Assembly (NCBI GenBank): GCA_019244295.1
Contig: JAFASX010000128.1
Location: 1 to 50,608, forward strand
DNA from: Pseudonocardia sp.
GTDB lineage: Bacteria; Actinomycetota; Actinomycetes; Mycobacteriales; Pseudonocardiaceae
DNA: 50,608 nucleotides
Direction of reading: 5' to 3'
Shown here: positions 26,115 to 34,140 of the stretch, in pieces
How positions within the stretch are numbered: the stretch's first letter is position 1
How the letters are laid out: the number at the start of each line of letters is the position of its first letter
Translations under genes and position numbers: made by a program
The notes under the pieces: generated by a model
The model's input: only the letters and a program-made list of their open reading frames with translations
Told to the model about the DNA's origin: nothing
The model's database searches: none

Positions 26115-27284
26115 TCAGCCGGTGTACAGCACGGTGAGCATGGCTTCCACGGCGATCCGCGGCTTGACGTTGAGCGCAAGCGCTTTTCGGCAACTCAAGA
26201 CGGCCTCCAGCCGGCGCAGGGTCGACTCGGGTGTCCACGCGGCCCCGGCTCGCTGTGCATCGGGCAAGTGGTCGGGGTGGGTGAACGCGACGGCGGCGCC
26301 GAACCGGACGACGAGCACATCGCGGTAAAAGCCGGCCAGGTCGACCAACGCTCGGTCCAGCGCGTCCCGCTGGGTACGGGTTGCCCGTGAACGCTGCTTG
26401 CGCTCCAGATCACGCTCGGCGGCCTTGGCGCCCCGAGCGGCGGCGGCCACCCCCTTGCCCGTACCGCCCGCACCCATCGCGATGGCCAGGGCTTCCCGTT
26501 CGGCGAGATCCCGGGCGCTGGACAGATCGGCGGCCTCCGCCTCGGCGGAACCGATCAGTTCGTCGGCGGCGGTAAATACATCGCCGAAGCTACGCAGCGT
26601 CAGCGGCAGCCGCAGCGCCTGCTCCCTGCGAGCGCGCGCCTCGTCGTCGCGTGCCATTCGACGGGCCCGACCGACGTGGCCACCGCATACCGACGCGGCC
26701 CATTCCGCCGTCGACGGATCAATGCCGTCGCGCTCGGCCAACACAGCGGCGATGGCGTCCGTCGACGGAGTACACAGCGGCACCACCCGGCAGCGCGACC
26801 GAATGGTGACTGGCACGTCGTCGGGATGGTCCGACGGCGCGCACAGCAGGAACACTGTGGCATTCGCTGGTTCTTCAACAGCTTTGAGCAGCGCGTTCGC
26901 CGCCCCTTCGGTCAACCGGTCGGCATCGGCGATCAGCACGATCTGCCAGCGCCCTGTGCTCGGGCGGCGCGCCGCGATCTGCACCAGCGCGCGCATCTCG
27001 GCCACCGAGATGGACAGCCCCTCGGGTACGACTTCGCGCACGTCGGGATGGGTGCCGGCGAGTACGGTGCGGCAGCTCTGGCAGCGTCCGCAACCAGGGC
27101 GCCCTTCGGCCGAGGATTGCCCGCACTGCAACGCCGCCGCGAACGCCCGCGCGGCCACCGATCGACCGCAACCCGGTGGCCCGGTGAACAGCCACGCGTG
27201 GGTCATCGCGCTCGGCTCGGCCGCCGCGTGGGACAGCTCCGCGATCGCCCGGCCTTGACCCACCAGGTCAGCCCACACGCTCAT
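26115..27284 (-). CDS. holB: DNA polymerase III subunit delta'
   Basis: 389-aa clamp-loader subunit, closely resembling mycobacterial Rv3644c. Residues: GPPGCGRS (35-42) is the usual Lys-to-Arg altered P-loop of actinobacterial delta', zinc-ligand Cys at 54, 65, 68 and 71, LIADADRLTEGAANALLK and EEPANATVFLLCAPS. It helps load the beta clamp at primed templates. The ATG at 27284 overlaps the stop of the MFS/Tmk gene by four bases (ATGA), so the two are translationally coupled. tRNA-Thr lies downstream. Confidence 0.95.
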   Translation of the reverse strand: MSVWADLVGQGRAIAELSHAAAEPSAMTHAWLFTGPPGCGRSVAARAFAAALQCGQSSAEGRPGCGRCQSCRTVLAGTHPDVREVVPEGLSISVAEMRALVQIAARRPSTGRWQIVLIADADRLTEGAANALLKAVEEPANATVFLLCAPSDHPDDVPVTIRSRCRVVPLCTPSTDAIAAVLAERDGIDPSTAEWAASVCGGHVGRARRMARDDEARARREQALRLPLTLRSFGDVFTAADELIGSAEAEAADLSSARDLAEREALAIAMGAGGTGKGVAAAARGAKAAERDLERKQRSRATRTQRDALDRALVDLAGFYRDVLVVRFGAAVAFTHPDHLPDAQRAGAAWTPESTLRRLEAVLSCRKALALNVKPRIAVEAMLTVLYTG

Positions 27285-29281
27285 CGCGACCAGGCGCCTT
27301 TCCGCCGCTGCGCACGGATCATCGGAGCCAGGCCATCCCGAATCCGTTGCGCCACCACATCAGGCTCGGCGTCGGCGTCTACCACGACATATCGATGCGG
27401 CTCGGCGGCCGCCACCCGGGCGAGCAGCCGCTGCACTCGTAGATGTTCCTCACCCATCGCCAATGGCTCTGTCTGTTTGGAGGCCAGCGGTTCCGCCGAC
27501 GGTGCGCGATCCAGAAGTACCGTCACATCCGGACGCAGCCGCCCGGTCGCCCAGCTAGCCAGGCTCTCCAGCTCACCGGTGTTCAGTTCAACTCGTGAAC
27601 CCGAACCATTGTCAGCGCTCGCGGCCAGGCCGAACGCGATCAGTGGGCTGGCCAGAAACCGGTCCACTACGACGACGTCACCCGCCTCCAACGCGGGCCG
27701 GACCTCGCGCTCCACCACATCCGCGCGGACGGCGGCGGCGGCCAGCACACGAGCCCGCGTTCCGGCCAGCTGACCGCTGAGCAACACGTTAGCCACTCGC
27801 GGCGTGTCGTCCCGACCCTCCCCCGGCTGGGTCACTTGGTGGCCCTCCGCCCGCAACCAGGCCACCAGGCGAGCTGTCTGCTCCGCCGACTCGACGGCCG
27901 TGGCACCTTCGACCGCGACCAGCAACCCGCTACCCAAGCGACGGTCATCCCGGCGCAGCGCGGCCAGTAGGTCGGGCAACAGCGGCTCGCGGCGCCGGTC
28001 GTCCATCTGCCGGTAGGCCAGCACTCCCACCAGCGCCGCCAACACACCAGCCACGCCCAGCACGGCGCGAGTGCCGTCGATGTGGACCGGGTGGCCGTAA
28101 ACATCGACTACCTGGGTCTGCACCAGGCCAACCACCAGCGGGACGACGGCCATCGACGCGAGCAGGTCAAGCCGCACGATCGACTGCACAAACGCCACGA
28201 CCCGCCCCCGGATCTCATTGGCCACCTGCGCGCCGATGATCGTCAAGCCGGTCAAGAACGCCGTTCCAGCGCAGCACCCGACGAGAGCGACCGCGGCTAA
28301 AGCGACGGATAGGTGCGGCGCGAGCGCCACCAGAACCAGGCTGATGCCGGCGGCCACAATCGCGCTACCGAACAAACGGTTGTGTGGCAGCCGCCGCGAC
28401 AGGTGCGGCACCGCGCCCATTCCGGTGGCCATCCCGATGAACACCGACACGAACAGCATGCCGTACGCGGCGTCCCCGCCACCCAGACTGGTCGCATACA
28501 ACCTGGCCAACGCGATCACCGCGCCACCGGCGGCGAACGCGCCCATGATGCCGATGACCAAGCCTCGGATCAGCGGCGTTGATCCGACAAACTTCACCCC
28601 GTCGTGCAGCAGGCTGAGCAGTCCAATGCGTTCGGCGTGCCGACCCGGCGAGCGACCCGAGATCTCGGGGATGCGAAACCAAACCGTCAGCGCGGTGAGG
28701 AGATAGCCAGTTCCATTGATTATCAGCGCGAGGTAGACGGTGGCGGTGGGGCTTGGGGTGTCGCCGAGCAACCTGCCGACCGTTGACACGACGGTGAACA
28801 GCCCGGACGCGGTCACCACGGCGACGCCGTAGGTCATCGCCAGGCTCAGCTGGTTGGCCGTCTCCACCTGGTCCGGGCGGCGCAGCAGGTTCGGGATCGA
28901 GGCATCCTTAGCCGGTATCCAGAACATCGAACAGATCTCGATTCCGAACGTGGCGGCGAACAACCACCCCAGCGTCCCGACCAGCGGGATCGAAAAGAAA
29001 AGCCCAAACCGCGCGAGGTCGCAGATCACCATCACAACCCGTCGGTCGAACCGGTCGGCGAGCACACCAGCCATCGGACCGAGCACCAGCGCGGGCAGCA
29101 GCTTAGTGGCGATCACACCGCCCAGCGCGAAGCTCTGCGCCTGGTAGCCGCTGGTCAGCTGAGTGGCCAGCGCCGAGAGCGCCAGCAACGACAGCCAGTC
29201 CCCCATCGAAGCCACGGCGGTGACCAACCACAACCGCCGGAAAGCGGGGATGGCGAGCACCCCGCACACGCGATGGACCAC
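27281..29281 (-). CDS. MFS transporter fused to thymidylate kinase-like domain
   Basis: 666-aa fusion. Residues 1 to about 405 form a 12-helix MFS-like module (LAIPAFRRLWLVTAVASMGD, VLADRFDRRVVMVICDLARF). Residues about 450-666 align with thymidylate kinase (dTMP to dTDP), keeping VVVDRFLASPLIAFG (537-551) and ASWATGRLRPDVTVLLDRAP. The kinase P-loop, normally EGGDGAGKST, reads VEGATAVES (457-465) with the Gly and Lys residues gone, and the RREPG segment is also lost, so phosphotransfer is doubtful. MFS-Tmk fusions beside holB are known in actinobacteria. The start is GTG at 29281; the frame is open further upstream but offers no better start. Confidence 0.85.
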   Translation of the reverse strand: MVHRVCGVLAIPAFRRLWLVTAVASMGDWLSLLALSALATQLTSGYQAQSFALGGVIATKLLPALVLGPMAGVLADRFDRRVVMVICDLARFGLFFSIPLVGTLGWLFAATFGIEICSMFWIPAKDASIPNLLRRPDQVETANQLSLAMTYGVAVVTASGLFTVVSTVGRLLGDTPSPTATVYLALIINGTGYLLTALTVWFRIPEISGRSPGRHAERIGLLSLLHDGVKFVGSTPLIRGLVIGIMGAFAAGGAVIALARLYATSLGGGDAAYGMLFVSVFIGMATGMGAVPHLSRRLPHNRLFGSAIVAAGISLVLVALAPHLSVALAAVALVGCCAGTAFLTGLTIIGAQVANEIRGRVVAFVQSIVRLDLLASMAVVPLVVGLVQTQVVDVYGHPVHIDGTRAVLGVAGVLAALVGVLAYRQMDDRRREPLLPDLLAALRRDDRRLGSGLLVAVEGATAVESAEQTARLVAWLRAEGHQVTQPGEGRDDTPRVANVLLSGQLAGTRARVLAAAAVRADVVEREVRPALEAGDVVVVDRFLASPLIAFGLAASADNGSGSRVELNTGELESLASWATGRLRPDVTVLLDRAPSAEPLASKQTEPLAMGEEHLRVQRLLARVAAAEPHRYVVVDADAEPDVVAQRIRDGLAPMIRAQRRKGAWSR

Positions 29282-29433
29282 CGACGACGAAAAGTCGAGC
29301 CCTCCCTCGATAGCGCGGTCGCCGCCGGACGCGGTCTCTAGGCCGATTGCGCCTCACCTCCACGGCAGCGGCGGGCCGCACATGTACGGCCGCGGGCATT
29401 CCCAGGGTAGCCGCCGGGACCTAAGACCCCGAC

Positions 29434-29757
29434 CTAAGACCCCGCGGTGAGCACACTGGCCACCGCTTGCACCAGGATCAGCACGAAAATAGCCACGAAG
29501 ACGAGGGTGAACGCCCTCGAGCCGACTCGGCTCCAAGATCGCCGAGTCAGCCCCGTCAAGCTCAGGCCATTGGACGTCGGGCTGATCGTGGGGCGGTACT
29601 CCCAGCCTCCGCGTCTCCGCGAAGGCGGTGGCACGCCGACCACCGGCAGCAGTGGATCAGTGCGCTCCGAAGGCGATTCGTCACCGCCCAGCCCGCCGCG
29701 ACCATCAACGCTCACATCTGGCCAGCGTAGACTGACACTCGCCACGACGGGTACCAT
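29434..29757 (-). CDS. Single-helix membrane protein, conserved hypothetical
   Basis: 107-aa protein with a hydrophilic, Pro/Gly/Arg-rich N-terminus and one C-terminal membrane helix (FTLVFVAIFVLILVQAVASVL). It sits between topA and the MFS/Tmk gene on the same strand. The start at 29757 is uncertain; GTG at 29715 would give 93 aa. Function unknown. Confidence 0.6.
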   Translation of the reverse strand: MVPVVASVSLRWPDVSVDGRGGLGGDESPSERTDPLLPVVGVPPPSRRRGGWEYRPTISPTSNGLSLTGLTRRSWSRVGSRAFTLVFVAIFVLILVQAVASVLTAGS

Positions 29758-29816
29758 GACGCGCCCCGATTACACCGGCGGGTGGCTGCCGCATTGCGAC
29801 TCGCTTGCGCGACATC

Positions 29817-32636
29817 TCAGGCCGGCGTGGTGGCCTTTTTCCGGCGGGCCGGCGCCTGCTTCTTCGGGGCGCTGGCCGCTCGAGCGCGTCGCTCAGCGAG
29901 CAGCTCAGCGGCCCGCTCGTCGGTCAACGCCTCCACGTTATCGCCCTTGCGCAGGGACGCGTTCGTCTCTCCGTCGGTGACGTAAGGACCGAACCGGCCA
30001 TCTTTGACCGCCATCGGCTTGCCGGTCGCCGGGTCAGTACCCAGCTCACGCAACGGCGGCACGGTAGCCGCCCGACCTCGACCACGCTGCTTGGGCTGGG
30101 CGTAGATCTCACGTGCCTGCTCCAGCGTCACGGTGAAGATCTGGTCCTCATCGGCAAGCGAACGCGAATCCGTGCCTTTCTTCAAGTAGGGCCCATAGCG
30201 ACCGTTCTGCGCAGTGATCTCCTCACCGGACACGGGATCGGTACCAATGACCCGAGGCAGCGAGAGCAGCCGTAACGCATCGCCTAGCGTGACGCTGTCC
30301 AGCGTCATTGACTTGAACAACGACCCAGTGCGCGGCTTGGGCTGCTTCGACTTAGGTGTGCCTTCTTCCGGCTCGGGTAACAGCTCGGTGACATAAGGGC
30401 CGAAGCGACCCTCCTTAACCAGGATCTCATGACCGGTCTCCGGATCGGTGCCGAGCGAACGACCCTCCTGTGGCACCGCGAAGAGCTGTTCGACGATCTC
30501 AGCGGTCAGCTCGTCGGGTGGCAGGTCATCGGGCAGGTTGGCTCGCTGCGAGACACCACCCACAATCCGCTCCAGGTACGGCCCGTAGCGACCTACCCGA
30601 ACCACAACCTCGTCACCGTGCGCGTCGGTGAACAGCGGGATCGCGTTGATCTCGCGCGGGTCGATCTCCTCCAGGTTGACCCCGACGAGCTTTTTGAGCC
30701 CACCGGAACCAGCCACCGATCCAGTCTCAGCCTTACCAACCGAGCCCGAGCCGAAGTAAAACCCGGAGAGCCAGACGGTGCGCTGCTGGTCACCCGCCGC
30801 GATGGAATCCAGCTCGTCTTCCATCGCGGCGGTGAAGTTGTAGTCGACCAGCCGGCCGAAGTGCCGCTCCAGCAGCCCGACCACCGCGAAGGCCACCCAC
30901 GATGGGACCAGGGCGCTGCCCTTCTTCCACACGTAGCCTCGGTCCTGGATAGTCTTGATGATGCTCGTGTACGTGGACGGTCGGCCGATACCCAGCTCCT
31001 CCAACGCCTTGACCAGGCTCGGCTCGGTGTAGCGAGCTGGCGGGTTGGTGGTGTGACCTTCCGGGGTGAGCTGTTCGGCGTCCAACCGCTGGCCCTCGGC
31101 GAGCGTAGGCAACCGCCGCTCGGCGTCGTCCGCTTCGCCGCCGACTTGGTCGTCGACCGTCTCGACATACGCCTTGAGGAAGCCGGCGAACGTGATGGTC
31201 CGCCCGGAGGCGGCGAAGGTGCACTCCTCGCCGCCGCCAGCCGAGCTGGCAATCGGACTGGGGCCGGCCAAGCCGGTGATCCGCACGGACACGGTGATGC
31301 CCCGTGCGTCGGCCATCTGAGAGGCCACCGTGCGCTGCCAGATCAGCTCGTAGAGCCGAAAGTCGTCGCCGTCTACTTCGCGGGCGATCTCACCCGGGGT
31401 GCGGAAGACTTCACCGGCCGGTCGGATCGCCTCGTGCGCTTCCTGGGCGTTCTTCACCTTTCGGGGGTACTGGCGCGGTTTATCGGCGACGTAAGCATCG
31501 CCGTAGAGCTCCCGGGCCTGGGCACGGGCCGCGTTGATCGCCGACTCGGACAGCGTGGTGGAGTCGGTACGCATGTAGGTGATATAGCCGTTCTCATACA
31601 GCCGCTGGGCGGAACGCATGGTGCGCTCGGAGGAGAAACGCAACTTGCGGCCGGCTTCCTGCTGCAGGGTCGAGGTCATGAACGGCGGGTACGGCTTGCG
31701 GGTATACGGCCGTGATTCCACGCTGGCGACGGTGAACTCGCGGCCATCCAGAGCCTGGGACAGCCGGCGAGCGTCAGCCTCGTCCAGCGCGAGCGCGTTC
31801 GTCCGGAGCTGACCATCGGGCCCGAAGTCACGGCCGCTGGCGACCTTGACTCCATCCACGGCGACCAGCCGGGCGCCGAAGGTGCGCGGCTCGTCGGAGC
31901 CACTCGCCGATCCGCCGGCCGGCTCCTCGGTGGACAGCACAGCGGCGATGTCCCAGTAGCCGGCCGAAACGAACGCCATCCGTTCGCGCTCGCGCTGCAC
32001 GATGATCCGCGTGGCCACTGACTGCACTCGGCCAGCCGAGAGTTTCGGCATGACCTTTTTCCACAGTACGGGGGAGACTTCGTAACCATAGAGCCGGTCC
32101 AGGATGCGGCGGGTTTCCTGGGCGTCGACCAGACTGTGGTCCAGGCCGCGCGGGTTGGCCGCCGCCGCCAGAATGGCCGGCTCGGTGATCTCGTGGAACA
32201 CCATCCGGCTGACCGGAACTTTCGGTTTGAGCGTCTCCAGCAGGTGCCAGGCGATTGCCTCGCCCTCACGGTCACCATCTGTCGCGAGCAACAGCTCGTC
32301 GACGCCCTTGAGCGCGTCTTTGAGCTCGGTGACCGTGGCTTTCTTCTCTGGAGTCACCACATACAGCGGCTCGAAGGCATTGTCGACGTTCACCCCGAGC
32401 CGGGCCCACGCCTCACCTTTGTACTTCGCCGGCACGTCGGCGGCACCGCGTGGCAGATCCCGGATGTGTCCACGAGAAGACTCGACCACGTAATTGGACC
32501 CCAGGTACGAGGCGATCTTACGTGCCTTCGCGGGCGACTCGACGATCACCAGGCGACGTCCGCCCGAACCGTTGGTCGCGCCGCTGCTGCGGCCCCGCGA
32601 TGTCTTGCCGGGTGCCGCGCCTCCACGTGCTGCCAC
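29817..32636 (-). CDS. topA: DNA topoisomerase I
   Basis: 939-aa type IA topoisomerase that relaxes negative supercoils. The Toprim domain begins LVIVESPAKARKIASYLG, the catalytic Tyr354 is in YITYMRTDS, and the C-terminal part carries the actinobacterial repeat modules (for example GRYGPYLKKGTDSRSL) and a Lys/Arg-rich tail (KKQAPARRKKATTPA) in place of zinc fingers. GTG at 32636 is chosen, with a GAGGAAGGGA site upstream; a start at 32801 would add 55 unconserved residues. Confidence 0.96.
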   Translation of the reverse strand: MAARGGAAPGKTSRGRSSGATNGSGGRRLVIVESPAKARKIASYLGSNYVVESSRGHIRDLPRGAADVPAKYKGEAWARLGVNVDNAFEPLYVVTPEKKATVTELKDALKGVDELLLATDGDREGEAIAWHLLETLKPKVPVSRMVFHEITEPAILAAAANPRGLDHSLVDAQETRRILDRLYGYEVSPVLWKKVMPKLSAGRVQSVATRIIVQRERERMAFVSAGYWDIAAVLSTEEPAGGSASGSDEPRTFGARLVAVDGVKVASGRDFGPDGQLRTNALALDEADARRLSQALDGREFTVASVESRPYTRKPYPPFMTSTLQQEAGRKLRFSSERTMRSAQRLYENGYITYMRTDSTTLSESAINAARAQARELYGDAYVADKPRQYPRKVKNAQEAHEAIRPAGEVFRTPGEIAREVDGDDFRLYELIWQRTVASQMADARGITVSVRITGLAGPSPIASSAGGGEECTFAASGRTITFAGFLKAYVETVDDQVGGEADDAERRLPTLAEGQRLDAEQLTPEGHTTNPPARYTEPSLVKALEELGIGRPSTYTSIIKTIQDRGYVWKKGSALVPSWVAFAVVGLLERHFGRLVDYNFTAAMEDELDSIAAGDQQRTVWLSGFYFGSGSVGKAETGSVAGSGGLKKLVGVNLEEIDPREINAIPLFTDAHGDEVVVRVGRYGPYLERIVGGVSQRANLPDDLPPDELTAEIVEQLFAVPQEGRSLGTDPETGHEILVKEGRFGPYVTELLPEPEEGTPKSKQPKPRTGSLFKSMTLDSVTLGDALRLLSLPRVIGTDPVSGEEITAQNGRYGPYLKKGTDSRSLADEDQIFTVTLEQAREIYAQPKQRGRGRAATVPPLRELGTDPATGKPMAVKDGRFGPYVTDGETNASLRKGDNVEALTDERAAELLAERRARAASAPKKQAPARRKKATTPA

Positions 32637-32797
32637 TGCTTGTCCGTTCCCTTCCTCGTGGCTCCAGCGCCGCCCGAGCGCCGCGCGCCATCGCCGCCTC
32701 CGATTAGGCAGCACTAGCCAGACTCGCACATCCCTGGCTAGCTCCGCACGGATGTTGACCGTTGGTCGGAGGAACGAGCGGGAGCGTAACCAGCCGA

Positions 32798-33379
32798 TCA
32801 AGCCGGCCAGTAGCTCATTACCGCCAATTCCGGCGCTGGTCCCACTAATTCAGCCAACCGGCGTCGAGCTCGCACCCCTGATATCCGCAATGCCGGACCG
32901 CCTCCCCTCGGACCCAGCCGCAGTACCGGCAGACCCAGCCTGGTGACCGCTTGAGCCAACAGCCCATGAGTCTGCGGGGAGTGGGGATCCAGGCCAAGAA
33001 GATAACCCGAACGGCGGTCCGCGACGCCTGAGGCAAGTACCCACATCCTCAGCAACGCCCCGTCCAGGTAAAAACCTTCCGGCACCGATTTGACCGCTCC
33101 GCATGACCACGAAGCGGCAAGCTCAACTAGGTCACGACGGAAAGCGGTGCGCAGCACCCAAGAACCCGACTCAACCGGAACCAAGTCAGTATCGATGCCC
33201 CGAACGGCGGCCTCAGCCCGCAGCGCCGGTCCGCGCGCGGGATCGTCCAGGATCATGCTCAGCCGGGCGGTGCCGCTGGCCCCGAACCTCACCAGCTGTC
33301 CGGGGCCGCACAGAAGACCCGCGAGGTCCGCCAGCCGGATATCGCGGGCCTCGGCGGAATAAAAAGACAGCTGCGCCAC
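32798..33379 (-). CDS. Conserved hypothetical protein upstream of topA
   Basis: 193-aa soluble protein beginning VAQLSFYSAEARDIRLADLA and containing GLLCGPGQLVRFGASGTARL and GFYLDGALLRMWVLASG. I recognise it only as a conserved gene next to topA in Pseudonocardiaceae-type genomes; no enzymatic motif is visible. GTG at 33379 is taken as start because resemblance begins there. Its 3' end is about 160 bp before the topA start on the same strand. Confidence 0.7.
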   Translation of the reverse strand: MAQLSFYSAEARDIRLADLAGLLCGPGQLVRFGASGTARLSMILDDPARGPALRAEAAVRGIDTDLVPVESGSWVLRTAFRRDLVELAASWSCGAVKSVPEGFYLDGALLRMWVLASGVADRRSGYLLGLDPHSPQTHGLLAQAVTRLGLPVLRLGPRGGGPALRISGVRARRRLAELVGPAPELAVMSYWPA

Positions 33380-33476
33380 AACAACCACCGTAGAACACTC
33401 GTTCGACCTAAGGCCAGCCGACTCGCGGACCAAGTAGCCAACACGCCGACTGGGTTAGAGCTGTCAACAGCTGGTG

Positions 33477-34061
33477 TCAGCGACCGCTCCGGGCACCGGC
33501 GGCGCCCGCGATCAGCGCGCAGCTCGGCGACTGTCTTACCGCGTCGTTGAACGCTGGGTTGCTGTCCAGATTCCGCGGATCGCCTTCCCCTGACGTCTTG
33601 GCCAAGTCGATGAGGATGCCCGGCAGCTTCGAGCCCAACGCCACCGGGTCGCTCGGATCGACCGCGTTGACCTTCGCGCCAGCGTCCGCGAACGCTGTGC
33701 GCATCCGTTCCAAGCCGCCACGCAGCGTCGCGGTCAGGTTGTCGCCGTCTCGGATCGGGGATGGGCCGACCTGGTCAAGCCCTTGCAGCGACTCGTCGAC
33801 GCGTTGCCTGATGTTCTCGAAGTAGCGGCTCAACGACTCCCGGCTGGCGGCCGGGTTATTCGTGTTGAAACTCGGCCGCTGATTACGCAGCGCGGACAGC
33901 GGCTCCAGCGAGGAACACACTCGACCGGCCCAAGCGACCGGGTCATCAGCCGGTGGCAGCCGCTCGGGGTGCGAGCTGGAGCAACCGACCGCGGGCCATC
34001 CCAGCAGCGCGATAGCCAGCGCTCCTCCAGCCGCTCTAAGACCTCTGGAGTGATCATTCAC
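33477..34061 (-). CDS. Putative lipoprotein
   Basis: 194-aa secreted protein with a signal segment (ALAIALLGWPAVGC) whose Cys27 is a lipobox cysteine. The mature part is helical (RESLSRYFENIRQRVDESLQ, LERMRTAFADAGAKVNAV) and has two further Cys that could pair. GTG at 34061 is preceded by GGAGGA. It is 79 bp downstream of hppA, same strand. Function unknown; actinobacterial lipoproteins of this layout are common. Confidence 0.72.
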   Translation of the reverse strand: MNDHSRGLRAAGGALAIALLGWPAVGCSSSHPERLPPADDPVAWAGRVCSSLEPLSALRNQRPSFNTNNPAASRESLSRYFENIRQRVDESLQGLDQVGPSPIRDGDNLTATLRGGLERMRTAFADAGAKVNAVDPSDPVALGSKLPGILIDLAKTSGEGDPRNLDSNPAFNDAVRQSPSCALIAGAAGARSGR

Positions 34062-34140
34062 CGGTTCCTCCGTCGGCCCAGCGAACAGCACTGTCACACG
34101 GCCTCCGAGCGAGCGTGCCGTTCGCCTAACGGGACCGTGC

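Noticed and set aside
25597..26238. 213-codon minus-strand open frame next to holB
   Set aside because: It runs straight through the tRNA-Thr gene and shows no family resemblance.
30429..31715. 428-codon plus-strand open frame
   Set aside because: Lies entirely antisense to topA and has no recognisable domain.
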